This document shows, piece after piece, positions 46,439 through 54,184 of a stretch of 64,000 nucleotides of DNA. The position numbers and the translations under genes were made by a program. Location of the stretch: assembly GCF_023347275.1 (NCBI RefSeq), contig NZ_CP094468.1:1426001-1490000 (forward strand), read 5' to 3'. This stretch comes from Faecalibacterium sp. I3-3-89 (GTDB lineage: Bacteria > Bacillota > Clostridia > Oscillospirales > Ruminococcaceae). The notes under the pieces were generated by a model that was not told where the DNA came from, searched no databases, and saw nothing but the letters and a program-made list of their open reading frames with translations. The stretch's first letter is position 1. Each line of letters begins with the position of its first letter.

Positions 46439-46908
46439 TCTGCCGCCTCCTTCTTGGCTTTTTTCCATGCGAGGAAGTTCTGGATGCCCCGCAGCTGGCC
46501 CTCATAGCCCGAGCAGCGGCAGAGGTTTCCGGCGAGATATTCCTTGATCTCCTCCTCGGTGGGATATTCCTTCTCCCGGAAGAGGGCGAGGGCGTTCATG
46601 ATGAAGCCCGGGTTGCAAAAGCCGCACTGCTCTGCGCCCTGATCGGCGATGAAGGCGCCGAACTCGGCGGCTTCGTCCTGCAGGCCCTCGAGAGTGGTCA
46701 CTCTGCGGCCGTCGGCCCGGACGGCGAGGACAGAGCAGGACAGCACCGGCTTGTCGTCGAGAAAGACGGTGCACAGGCCGCAGTTGGAGGTCTCGCAGCC
46801 CCGCTTGACGCTCAGGCAGCCGTGGCTGCGCACAAAGTCGATGAGCAGCGCGTCAGGCGCAACGTCGGCGGTGAGCTTCTTATTATTTAAGGTAAGTGTG
46901 ATCTGCAT
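46435..46908 (-). CDS. 2Fe-2S subunit of the molybdenum hydroxylase
   Basis: The 157-residue protein has the N-terminal plant-ferredoxin-like cluster motif (GCETSNCGLCTVFLD with C further on) and the C-terminal helical second cluster (CGFCNPGFIM ... GNLCRCSGYEG). It transfers electrons from the molybdenum site to FAD. It lies between the FAD subunit gene (14 bp upstream) and the catalytic subunit (4-bp overlap). Confidence 0.95.
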   Translation of the reverse strand: MQITLTLNNKKLTADVAPDALLIDFVRSHGCLSVKRGCETSNCGLCTVFLDDKPVLSCSVLAVRADGRRVTTLEGLQDEAAEFGAFIADQGAEQCGFCNPGFIMNALALFREKEYPTEEEIKEYLAGNLCRCSGYEGQLRGIQNFLAWKKAKKEAAE

Positions 46909-46922
46909 GGTGTTCCCCTTCC

Positions 46923-47705
46923 TCAGCCTTCCAGACGGCAGACGGCGCGTTTGGTCAGCACGCTGGCCAGATGGCGGCGGTACGCGGCGCTGCCCCGGAT
47001 GTTGCTTTCGGTCTTGATGTCTGCCTTCACCTCAGCGGCGAAGCGGGTGGCGAAGGCCTCGGCGGTCTCCCCTGCCTGCGGTGCGGCGGTGTAGAGCACA
47101 GCCTTGCCCGGGCGTGCGCCGAGGGCGGCGCGGATGCTGCCGTCGGCAAGGCGGGCGGCGGCGCAGGTCAGCACCGGGAAATCGGTCTGGCTGTTGCGCA
47201 CCGACTGGTAGCAGAAGCGGGCGTGCTCCTTCGGCACGAGGACCCGCACGAGGATGTCCCGGTCATAGGGGCGCTGGGCGTACTCCGAAAGGGGCACGAC
47301 GCCGCCCTTGTACAGCTCCACCGAGGCGTTCAGCGCAAGGAAGATGGTCAGCACGTCCGAAAAGCCGAAGCGGCTGTAAAGACTGCCGCCCACGGTGGCG
47401 AGGTTGCGCAGCTGGACGCCCACGATGTGGCGCACCGACTCCCGCACTGCGCCCTCGGTGTAGGCGGCGAGGCCCTCGTGCAGCTCGAGCTGGCGCAGCG
47501 TCACCATCGCACCGATGGCAAAGCCCTCCTCCGTCTCCTCGATGGTATCGAGGCCGAGGCCCGACAGGTCGATGGCAGTGCCCACATTGATGTTCTCCAT
47601 CTTGAGCCAGATCATGCCGCCGAGGACACGGTTCTGCTTTTTCTGGTTGAGCTGCCACGCCTCCTCGAGACTTTCGGCCTTTTTGTATTCCCGAATGGTC
47701 ATCAT
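46923..47705 (-). CDS. FAD-binding subunit of the molybdenum hydroxylase
   Basis: The 260-residue protein is of the CoxM/XdhB type: EAWQLNQKKQNRVLGGMIWLK near the N-terminus and the FAD signature TVGGSLYSRFGFSDV around residue 115, then a C-terminal CO-dehydrogenase flavoprotein domain. It is the first gene of the ten-gene operon; GAGAGGAAACAGCAAA precedes two ATG codons, either of which may start. Confidence 0.93.
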   Translation of the reverse strand: MMTIREYKKAESLEEAWQLNQKKQNRVLGGMIWLKMENINVGTAIDLSGLGLDTIEETEEGFAIGAMVTLRQLELHEGLAAYTEGAVRESVRHIVGVQLRNLATVGGSLYSRFGFSDVLTIFLALNASVELYKGGVVPLSEYAQRPYDRDILVRVLVPKEHARFCYQSVRNSQTDFPVLTCAAARLADGSIRAALGARPGKAVLYTAAPQAGETAEAFATRFAAEVKADIKTESNIRGSAAYRRHLASVLTKRAVCRLEG

Positions 47706-47737
47706 TTTGCTGTTTCCTCTCTTTTTTGGCCTTTTGC

Positions 47738-47769
47738 TTTTATTCTATCACAAAATCCGCTATAATGCC
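47738..47769. promoter_or_regulatory. back-to-back promoters of the hydroxylase operon and the mocA-like gene
   Basis: Minus strand: extended -10 TGATAGAAT (hexamer 47742-47747) with weak -35 near 47764-47769 (TGGCAT-like). Plus strand: -10 TATAAT (47761-47766) with weak -35 near 47738-47743. The two promoters overlap, so they may exclude each other or share a regulator. Confidence 0.45.
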
Positions 47770-47811
47770 ACTGTAGCGATTCAACTTTTCCATGCAGGGG
47801 AGGACGAGACG

Positions 47812-48438
47812 ATGGAACAGACGAAGCAGGCGGCGGTGGGCTGCGTCATCATGGCGTCGGGGCGGGCGGTGCGCTTCGGCTCGGATAAGCTTCTGGCCGA
47901 CTTCGGCGGCGCGCCCCTCATCGCCCGGGCGCTGGCCGTCACGGCCTCCCCCGCCCTTGCGGCCCGGGTGGTCGTCACCCGGTCGGCGGAGGTGGCGCGT
48001 CTCGCCCGGGCGGCGGGTGCAGCGACCGTCCTCCACAGCCTGCCGGGCCGGAACGACACCGTCCGCCTCGGCCTTGACGCGCTGCTGGGCGAGTGCCCCG
48101 GCCTCGGGGGGTGCATCTTCCTGCCCGGCGACCAGCCGCTGCTGCGGCGGGAGAGCCTCGAGGCCATGGTGCGCGACTTCCACGCGCAAAAAGAAACAGA
48201 ACGGGTCATCCTCCGTCTGGGCTGGCGCGCCGGGGGCGCAGAGCCTCTGCTGGGGAGTCCCGTCCTGTTCGGAAGCGGTCATTTCGACGCCCTGCGCGCC
48301 CTGCCCGAGGGCAAGGGCGGCGGCGTAGTCATCCGCCAGCACCCCGGCTGCGTCCGGGCCGTGTACGCCCAGAGCGCCGAGGAGCTGGAAGATGCGGATA
48401 CGGTGGAGCGCTTAGAGGCGCTGAAGCGTTTCCTCTGA
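47812..48438 (+). CDS. MocA-like molybdenum cofactor cytidylyltransferase / MobA-like NTP transferase
   Basis: The 208-residue protein has the nucleotidyltransferase fold with VIMASGRAVRFGSDKLLADFGGAPLIARAL at the N-terminus and FLPGDQPLLRRESLEAM in the middle. In this context it would attach CMP to molybdopterin for the hydroxylase. The start at 47812 follows GGGGAGG; the frame open upstream is the antisense of xdhB. The last 27 bp overlap the convergent dehydrogenase-like gene. Confidence 0.88.
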   Translation: MEQTKQAAVGCVIMASGRAVRFGSDKLLADFGGAPLIARALAVTASPALAARVVVTRSAEVARLARAAGAATVLHSLPGRNDTVRLGLDALLGECPGLGGCIFLPGDQPLLRRESLEAMVRDFHAQKETERVILRLGWRAGGAEPLLGSPVLFGSGHFDALRALPEGKGGGVVIRQHPGCVRAVYAQSAEELEDADTVERLEALKRFL

Positions 48439-49332
48439 GCCGTCCAGCGCCTTTTTCAGGTTTGCCAGCACCTTCTCGCTCAGCAGCACGAAGGCCTGCT
48501 TGGTGCGTCCGGCCGAGACGCCCGGGCTGTGGACGTTGGGACGGGCGAAGAAGCCCTCGCTCACCGGGCCGGCGGCGGCGTAGGTGTCGCAGAAGAAGTG
48601 GGTGCCGGGCTTGTCCAGCCACGCTTCGAGGGCGGCGGAGTCGAAGCCGGGGCCGATGGAGGTATTGAAGAGGACCTTGCCCTCCCCCAGCGCCTCAAAC
48701 TCCGGCCCGCCCAGCAGCAGGACGTTCTTGTTCAGGCAGGTAAAGACCACCTCGCTGTCCCGCAGAAGGGCGTCCAGAGGCTTGTACTTCATGCCCGCAG
48801 CCTCGGCGTCCGGCTTGCGGCTGCGGCTGTAATAAGAGATGTCCGCGCCGAGGAAGGCCAGCGCGTCGGCGATCATCCGGCCCGAGACGCCCAGACCCAC
48901 GACGCCCACCTGGAGGCCGAAGATCTCCACCGGCTCGTCCCGGAGCATCGGCATCCCGAAGCCGTGGAGCAGGCCGGTCAGCTCGTGGAGGACATATTCC
49001 ACCACGCCCCGGTCGCCGTAGTCCCGGATGCCCAGCACCCGGATGCCCTTTTCCCGGGCAAAGGCGATGTCCACGTTGGCGCTCTTCTCGGAGTAGAGGC
49101 TGCAGCACATCCCGATGTAGCACAGATCGGGGCAGCGGGCGATGACGTCCCGGCCCATGCGGGAGGTATAGCTCAGGAGCACCGCGTCGGCGTCCCCGAT
49201 ACGGCGGACGATCTCGTCCGCGTCGGCGGGGACGTCCCGGAAGAGCACGACCTCCCTAGCGTACTGATGCAGGGCCTCTTCCGCCGAGGGGATGAGGCTG
49301 ACCGGCTCGATGGCGACCAGTTTCTGGAACAT
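48412..49332 (-). CDS. D-2-hydroxyacid dehydrogenase-fold protein lacking the usual catalytic residues
   Basis: The 306-residue protein has the NAD-binding Rossmann core of the family (VGVVGLGVSGRMIADALAFLG) and an overall D-isomer dehydrogenase layout. The usual NTARG segment reads NTSIGPG, and the usual TPH motif reads HSPG, so the catalytic arginine and histidine seem missing. It may act on another chemistry or as a sensor. It lies 18 bp downstream of the aspartate dehydrogenase-like gene and is probably co-transcribed with it. Confidence 0.78.
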   Translation of the reverse strand: MFQKLVAIEPVSLIPSAEEALHQYAREVVLFRDVPADADEIVRRIGDADAVLLSYTSRMGRDVIARCPDLCYIGMCCSLYSEKSANVDIAFAREKGIRVLGIRDYGDRGVVEYVLHELTGLLHGFGMPMLRDEPVEIFGLQVGVVGLGVSGRMIADALAFLGADISYYSRSRKPDAEAAGMKYKPLDALLRDSEVVFTCLNKNVLLLGGPEFEALGEGKVLFNTSIGPGFDSAALEAWLDKPGTHFFCDTYAAAGPVSEGFFARPNVHSPGVSAGRTKQAFVLLSEKVLANLKKALDGSEETLQRL

Positions 49333-49350
49333 AGCGCTTTCCCTCCTTAT

Positions 49351-50151
49351 TTAATAGAAGCAGACCGGCGAGGCGAGGTTGCGCAGCAGGGCCACGGCGC
49401 TCCACCCGGCGATGGCGCTGGTGGAGGAGCAGATGTCCACCACAGCCTTGACGCCCTCGATCTCAGCGGTGATGCAGTGGTCGTCGCCCACCCAGCCGGG
49501 GACGGAGTGCATGGTCACGCCGGTGACGTCCGGGCCGGTGGTGGCCAGCGAGGTGGCCACGGCGACGTTCACCCGGCGGGGGAAGGTGGCGATGGCCTCC
49601 TTGGCACTGCCGGTGAAAACGGTGGTCTTTTCGGTGTCGGTCAGCAGATGGTCAGCCCAGACGGGGGTGTTGCGGAAGCCCTTCGCGCCGGTGTGGGTCT
49701 CGATACCGGCCTTTTCGTCCAGCTTCTGGGCCTCAGCCATGAGGGTGACGGTCTGCAATACGTCGAAGCCGCCGATGGCACCGCTGGCCAGATGCACCTT
49801 GGCCCCGCCCTCCCGGGCCGCCTGCTTGACCTCCTCGTAGAAGGCGAGGTCGGCGAACGCACCGATGGACAGCACCACGAGGCTCACGCCCCGGCGCAGC
49901 ACCGGCACCGCCATGGCCCGCACCGCCTCCACCGAGGCCGCCTCCACGATGTACTCCGGCTCCAGCGCCAGCAGGGCGTCCACGTCCGCGCAGGCCGCAC
50001 AGCCCACGGCGGACGCCGTCTTCTCTGCCGAGGCGAAGGTGCGGCTGGTGACGCCCACCAGCTCGTAGTCTTCCAGCAGGCCCCTCTTCCACGCGTCGGC
50101 CACAATATTTCCGAGGAAGCCGCAGCCCACGATGCCAAATTTCGTTTTCAT
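49351..50151 (-). CDS. L-aspartate dehydrogenase-like NAD(P)-binding protein
   Basis: The 266-residue protein begins with FGIVGCGFLGNIVADAW, a Rossmann motif, and has the DUF108/aspartate dehydrogenase C-terminal domain (SGAIGGFDVLQT..., NVAVATSLAT, DDHCITAEIEG with a probable catalytic His). Such enzymes oxidise aspartate to iminoaspartate for NAD synthesis, but no nadA/nadC genes are near. It has a good promoter and a 5' leader hairpin (CCCGCC/GGCGGG). Confidence 0.82.
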   Translation of the reverse strand: MKTKFGIVGCGFLGNIVADAWKRGLLEDYELVGVTSRTFASAEKTASAVGCAACADVDALLALEPEYIVEAASVEAVRAMAVPVLRRGVSLVVLSIGAFADLAFYEEVKQAAREGGAKVHLASGAIGGFDVLQTVTLMAEAQKLDEKAGIETHTGAKGFRNTPVWADHLLTDTEKTTVFTGSAKEAIATFPRRVNVAVATSLATTGPDVTGVTMHSVPGWVGDDHCITAEIEGVKAVVDICSSTSAIAGWSAVALLRNLASPVCFY

Positions 50152-50199
50152 GATACCATTCTCCTTTTTCCCGCCTGATCGGCGGGTTTTTCCTTTCCC

Positions 50200-50228
50200 A
50201 GTATACCATGTCTACCCCGGAAAAGCAA
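50200..50228 (-). promoter_or_regulatory. promoter of the aspartate dehydrogenase-like gene
   Basis: Minus strand: -35 TTGCTT (50223-50228), 17-bp spacer, extended -10 TGGTATACT (hexamer 50200-50205). Confidence 0.7.
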
Positions 50229-50280
50229 AAGTGGCGCTTCTTCTTCGCCAAAAGGCATTCTTTTGGTCGTATCTTCTCCA

Positions 50281-50310
50281 TTCACGCAGGAAACAGGGCG
50301 ATTCGCGCAG
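50281..50310 (+). promoter_or_regulatory. 9-bp direct repeats, LytTR-type site, before the phase-variable gene
   Basis: TTCACGCAG (50281-50289) and TTCGCGCAG (50302-50310) repeat with a period of 21 bp, ending 6 bp before the -35. The same arrangement lies before the lipoprotein gene at 60 kb. Confidence 0.6.
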
Positions 50311-50316
50311 GTTTTA

Positions 50317-50345
50317 TTGATTTTTCCCCGCAAATGTGGTACATT
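50317..50345 (+). promoter_or_regulatory. promoter of the phase-variable repeat protein
   Basis: -35 TTGATT (50317-50322), 17-bp spacer, extended -10 TGGTACATT (hexamer 50340-50345), 62 bp before the ATG at 50408. Confidence 0.65.
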
Positions 50346-50407
50346 CAGGACAGTCAGACGTTCCCTGTTTTTACCACTTATTTTCACCATTCAAAGGAGG
50401 TTTTTGT

Positions 50408-52335
50408 ATGTTGTCTTATCGTAAGCTTGCGATGCGTGTTCTGGGTCGGCCTCTCCATACGGGGGGGGTAACGATTCACCCCGTCCGGCCTCTCAGCGGG
50501 CAGCGGCGTTTATCCTGACTGCCGCTCTGCTGACCGGGGCGGCCTTCCCCGCCTTTGCAGGCACCTATTATATTGAGGATGGCGACATCGTCATCTCGGC
50601 AGGTACCGAGGCCGGCACCAACAAGGTGGAGCAGACCGGCAAGGATACGGTCGACAACGATAAGGACACCGTCATCACAAATCATGACAAGGACACCGCT
50701 TCTTCCAACACCGTGACCATCGACGCCAAAGACGAGGACGATAAGGTAGAGGTCACGCTCAAAGATGTAAACATCGACGCCAGCAGAGGGAGCGAAGCCG
50801 CCGTGAGCGTGACCGGCAAGGGCGATACCAATATCGAGCTGGATGGCGACAACGAGCTGAAGAGCGGCGCTGGCCATGCCGGATTGGAGTACAACAAGAC
50901 CGACACCAGCGGCGAACTGACCATTCAGGACAAAGATAAGAACGGCAGTCTGGACGCTACCGGTGGATTCAAAGGCGCAGGCATCGGCAGCGCTGGCAGC
51001 AATGACACTCAGGTAAAGATCACTGGCGGCAATATCACGGCCACCGGTGACGATTGGGGTGCAGGCATTGGCAGTGGTTCCGACGGCAACGGCACGGACG
51101 GTACGGCTTATGTAGAGATCACCGGCGGCGAGATCAATGCGACCGGCGGTTATTTAGGCGCTGGCATCGGCGGCGGCTGCAACGGCAGCGGCAATGTGAC
51201 CATCAGCGGCGGCACCATCACTGCCGTAGGCGGTGGTGACGGTGATGACAGTGGCGGCGGCGCGGGCATCGGCGGTGGTTATTATAACGGTGCGACCGTT
51301 ACGGTAACCGGCGACGCTGTTATTAAAAATGCATCCAGCACGAAATACGGTGCAGGCATTGGCGGCGGTTATGGCCACGACGGTGATGTGACGATCTCCG
51401 GCAATGCAAAAATTGAGAATGTGACCGGCGGCTACGGTGCGGCAGGCATCGGCGGCGGCGCATTTAGTTCCCCCGATAAAATCGGCAACGGTAACGTGGT
51501 CATCAAGGATAATGCCGAAATCGACAATGTGCAGGGCGGCGCTTATGGCGCAGGTATCGGCGGTGGTATTTTTGGTCTCGGCAATGTGACCATCGAGGGC
51601 AACACCAAAGTCAACGCTGCCGGAGGCGCAGGCGGCGCGGCCATCGGCGGCGGTGCTGGCGCTAAAAACAGCAGCAATAACAATGGCAATCAAATCACCA
51701 TCAAGAGCAATGCGAACGGCAGTCCCACCGTCAAAGCGGTCGGCGGCGGTACAGATGAAGAGGAAGAAATCGTTATTGGCGGCGCGGGCATCGGTGCTGG
51801 CTGCGAAAGCGATGCAGATGCCGACATCACCCTCGAGGGCAAAGTGACTATCACAGCCACCGCTGGAAAAGACAATGTTGCCATCGGTGCCAACGGCATC
51901 GAGCAGGAGTTCTCCGGCCTTGCTGAGGGCAGCTCCATCACCCGTTACAACTCCGAGGGCAACAACATCACCCTCCCCACCGACCCTGTTCCTGCGGTTC
52001 CCTCCGCGTCGGGCGGCGGCTCTGCGGACGCCTCTGTGCAGGAGTCGGTCTTCCCGGGTCTCGTCGTCACCGACAAGGACGGCCAGCGCATCTCCTACAC
52101 CAGCATCCGGGGCAACAACGTCCTCTCTATCCGCGTCGGGCGGTTCACGGCCTCCCTCCGGGCCTCGCTGGCCACCCTGCGTCAGCTGCGGGCTGAGGGC
52201 ATCGATACCATCACCTTCCAGACCATCCTCTGCTCCACCACCCTCTCGGTGGATGAGCTGCTGGCCATGGGCGGCGAGGACGCCGAGGCCGTCCTGACCC
52301 ACCGGCTCACCGCTTCCAGCCTCACCGTGGGCTGA
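50408..52335 (+). CDS. secreted GAGIGGG-repeat protein, frame broken at a run of eight G (putative phase-variable)
   Basis: An ATG at 50408 after AAAGGAGG opens a frame that stops at 50518. One extra G in the G8 run (50461-50468) would join it to the downstream frame, giving a 642-residue protein with a signal peptide (FILTAALLTGAAFPAFA, then GTYYIEDG). The rest has about nine repeats of roughly 30 residues, each with GAGIGGG followed by a V-T-I-x-G-G strand, which suggests a beta-solenoid, and a C-terminal domain (residues about 540-642). No LPxTG or membrane anchor is seen. The shortest unbroken frame starts at 50626 and lacks the signal. As sequenced it is off; a sequencing error in the run is the alternative. 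Confidence 0.75.
50461..50468 (+). repeat. homopolymer G8 tract (slippage site)
   Basis: Eight consecutive G inside codons 18-21 of the gene. Nine G restores the full frame; seven G gives an immediate TAA; eight G stops at codon 37. Confidence 0.85.
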
Positions 52336-52342
52336 GGCGCTC

Positions 52343-52371
52343 TTGTCCCCCGATTCGTTTTGTGCTACACT
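52343..52371 (+). promoter_or_regulatory. promoter of the PHP gene
   Basis: -35 TTGTCC (52343-52348), 17-bp spacer, extended -10 TGCTACACT (hexamer 52366-52371). Confidence 0.5.
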
Positions 52372-52414
52372 ATGGGCGTAGAAAAATCACACGCAAATCG
52401 AGGGAATAGAAACT

Positions 52415-53272
52415 ATGGCTGGCGATCTTCACACCCATTCCACCTGCTCTGACGGCTCTGTGCCCATCCACCGTCTGCCCCTGATGGCAGCACGGCTGGG
52501 CCTGAGCGCTCTGGCCCTCTCGGACCACGACACCATCCTCAGCGCACAGTACGCCTACGACCACCCGGTGCAGGACGGCGTGCGGCTCATCCCCGCCGCC
52601 GAGCTGACCGGCTACGACTTCCAACGGAGCCACCGCGTCCACATTCTGGCCTTCTGGCCCGACCCTGACAGCCCCGCCCTGCGGCGGCACTGCGACATCA
52701 TGCGCCAGCGCCGCAACGAGTGCGCCTTGCAGAGCTGCCGGGAGATCGAGGCGCTCTACCCCCAGTTCCGCACCGAGCAGGCGCTGGAGTACGCGCAGGA
52801 CAGCGGCGTCCTCTTCAAGAGCGGCATCATGCAGGCGCTGCAGCAGCTGGGCCTGTGCGACGGCATCTACACCGGGCTGTACCATGAGCTGTTCGGCTGG
52901 GAGCCTCGGGGCAGATGCCTCCACTCCCCCGCCTACCCGCCGGTGCGGGAGGTGCTGGCCACAGCCAGAGCCTCCGGGGCGGTGGTGGTGTTCGCCCACC
53001 CGACGGTGTACAAGAGTATGCCCCTTGTGCGGGAGCTGGTGGCCGAAGGGGCCATCGACGGCATCGAGGTGGACCATCCCCGCAACAGCCCCGAGGACAG
53101 GGCCGAGTGCGCCGCCCTCTGCGCGGCCCACGGCCTCATCGTCACCGGCGGCAGCGACTTCCACGGCGCGAACCACGGCAAGCCCCACCCTGTGGGGGCC
53201 TGCGTCACCGCCGACGACCAGATCGCCCGGGTGGAAGCGCTGGCCCGCCAGCGCCGGGGCGGCACACTGTGA
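52415..53272 (+). CDS. PHP-domain metal-dependent phosphoesterase
   Basis: The 285-residue protein has the PHP motifs GDLHTHSTCSDG, LSDHDTI, a central glutamate region (PAAELTGYD), and late FAHPTVYK and GSDFHG, together the ligands of a trinuclear metal site. Related proteins hydrolyse 3',5'-nucleoside bisphosphates or act on histidinol phosphate; the substrate here is not fixed. It has its own promoter. Confidence 0.9.
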   Translation: MAGDLHTHSTCSDGSVPIHRLPLMAARLGLSALALSDHDTILSAQYAYDHPVQDGVRLIPAAELTGYDFQRSHRVHILAFWPDPDSPALRRHCDIMRQRRNECALQSCREIEALYPQFRTEQALEYAQDSGVLFKSGIMQALQQLGLCDGIYTGLYHELFGWEPRGRCLHSPAYPPVREVLATARASGAVVVFAHPTVYKSMPLVRELVAEGAIDGIEVDHPRNSPEDRAECAALCAAHGLIVTGGSDFHGANHGKPHPVGACVTADDQIARVEALARQRRGGTL

Positions 53273-53282
53273 CTGGGTCACA

Positions 53283-53312
53283 TTGACATTTTCTGCCCTG
53301 CGGGTGTATAAT
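53283..53312 (+). promoter_or_regulatory. consensus promoter of the TSCPD gene
   Basis: Perfect -35 TTGACA (53283-53288) and -10 TATAAT (53307-53312) with an 18-bp spacer. Confidence 0.8.
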
Positions 53313-53344
53313 ACGACTGTCAATCGGCCATAGAGAGAGGATGT

Positions 53345-53611
53345 ATGAATATGAGCAAGTCTTTCAGCTACCCCAACAAGGGCACCTGCTCCAAAGAGAC
53401 CCACATCGTGCTGAACGATGACCACACCATCGAGTCCATCGAAGTCGTCGGCGGCTGCAACGGCAACCTGAAGGGCATCAGCCGCCTGCTCAAGGGCATG
53501 AAGGTGGAGGACGCCATCGCCCGGATGGAGGGCACGACCTGCGGCCCCCGTCCCACCAGCTGCCCCGACCAGATCGCCCAGAATCTCAAGCGCGCTCTGG
53601 CGGAGCTGTAA
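53345..53611 (+). CDS. TIGR03905-type TSCPD domain protein
   Basis: The 88-residue protein has four conserved cysteines: KGTCSKE, VVGGCNGN, TTCGPRPTSCPDQIA. The TSCPD motif also occurs at the C-terminus of B12-dependent ribonucleotide reductases and in YdfZ-like proteins; the role of the free-standing form is unknown. It has a consensus promoter and a terminator, so it is monocistronic and probably well expressed. A second in-frame ATG lies two codons downstream. Confidence 0.88.
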   Translation: MNMSKSFSYPNKGTCSKETHIVLNDDHTIESIEVVGGCNGNLKGISRLLKGMKVEDAIARMEGTTCGPRPTSCPDQIAQNLKRALAEL

Positions 53612-53646
53612 AAAGCGGTCTTCGCGCCGGAATATCGCTGTACAAG

Positions 53647-53685
53647 ATCGCCGGGAGCTGCCCGACAGCACCCCCGGCGATTTTT
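53647..53685 (+). terminator. Rho-independent terminator after the TSCPD gene
   Basis: ATCGCCGGG and CCCGGCGAT form a 9-bp stem with an inner GCTG/CAGC, followed by TTTTT. Confidence 0.85.
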
Positions 53686-53696
53686 GATGCCGCATT

Positions 53697-53727
53697 ACTT
53701 GACTTTGTCAAGTTAATGTGCTATACT
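53697..53727 (+). promoter_or_regulatory. promoter/operator of the bilQRS-like operon
   Basis: -35 TTGACT (53699-53704), 17-bp spacer, -10 TATACT (53722-53727). The inverted repeat ACTTGAC-TTT-GTCAAGT (53697-53713) covers the -35, the position expected for repression by the MarR protein encoded next. Confidence 0.7.
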
Positions 53728-53772
53728 GCATTCCATCCTAGATAAGAAAGCAGAAGAAAGCGAGCTGAGCAC

Positions 53773-54180
53773 ATGGAGCCTTATACCGTATCCTCCTGCA
53801 TCCTGACCCTGCACAGAGCCTTCGCCGCTTATACGAGCCAGCGCCTGCAGGAGCTGGGCCTGAACTTCGGGCAGATGTATTTCATCCTCTACGTCGGAAA
53901 GCACCCGGACTGCACCCCCTCGGAGCTGACCAAGGAGCTGCATCTGGACTGGGGACACTCCCAGCGCAGCCTTGTCAAGCTGGTCGAGGACGGCTTTCTG
54001 ACGAGGGAAAAGCCGGGGCGCAGCTACCGTCTGCGGCTGACTTCGCAGGGCGAACAGGCCTTTATGGTCTGTCACCGGGTCTTTGCCGACTGGGACGCGG
54101 AGGCGCTGAGCGGGCTGACGGCCCCGGAGCGGCAGCAGCTGCTAGCCCTCCTGCAAAAAGCAGCAAAAAAGAAAGGGTGA
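53773..54180 (+). CDS. bilQ: MarR-family regulator (BilQ-like)
   Basis: The 135-residue protein has a winged helix: TPSELTKELHLDWGHSQRSLVKLVEDGFLTREKPGRSYRLRLT. It begins the operon with an old-yellow-enzyme gene and a flavodoxin gene, the arrangement described for bilQ-bilR-bilS of gut Clostridia. A palindrome over its own -35 suggests autoregulation. The ligand, perhaps bilirubin or a related compound, is inferred only from context. Confidence 0.82.
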   Translation: MEPYTVSSCILTLHRAFAAYTSQRLQELGLNFGQMYFILYVGKHPDCTPSELTKELHLDWGHSQRSLVKLVEDGFLTREKPGRSYRLRLTSQGEQAFMVCHRVFADWDAEALSGLTAPERQQLLALLQKAAKKKG

Positions 54181-54184
54181 AACG

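Noticed and set aside
43574-46507. A 977-codon plus-strand open frame opposite the hydroxylase catalytic subunit
   Set aside because: Shadow frame with biased Arg/Gly/His composition; the minus-strand gene has all catalytic motifs.
50170-50187. Hairpin CCCGCC/GGCGGG followed by TTTTT on the plus strand as a terminator
   Set aside because: No plus-strand gene ends there; on the minus strand it falls in the 5' leader of the aspartate dehydrogenase-like gene, so it is more likely a leader hairpin.
50626-52335. The repeat protein starting at the internal ATG 50626 as a complete cytoplasmic protein
   Set aside because: No ribosome binding site is seen before that ATG, and the in-frame sequence upstream encodes a good signal peptide that links to the ATG at 50408 by a single-base change in the G tract.
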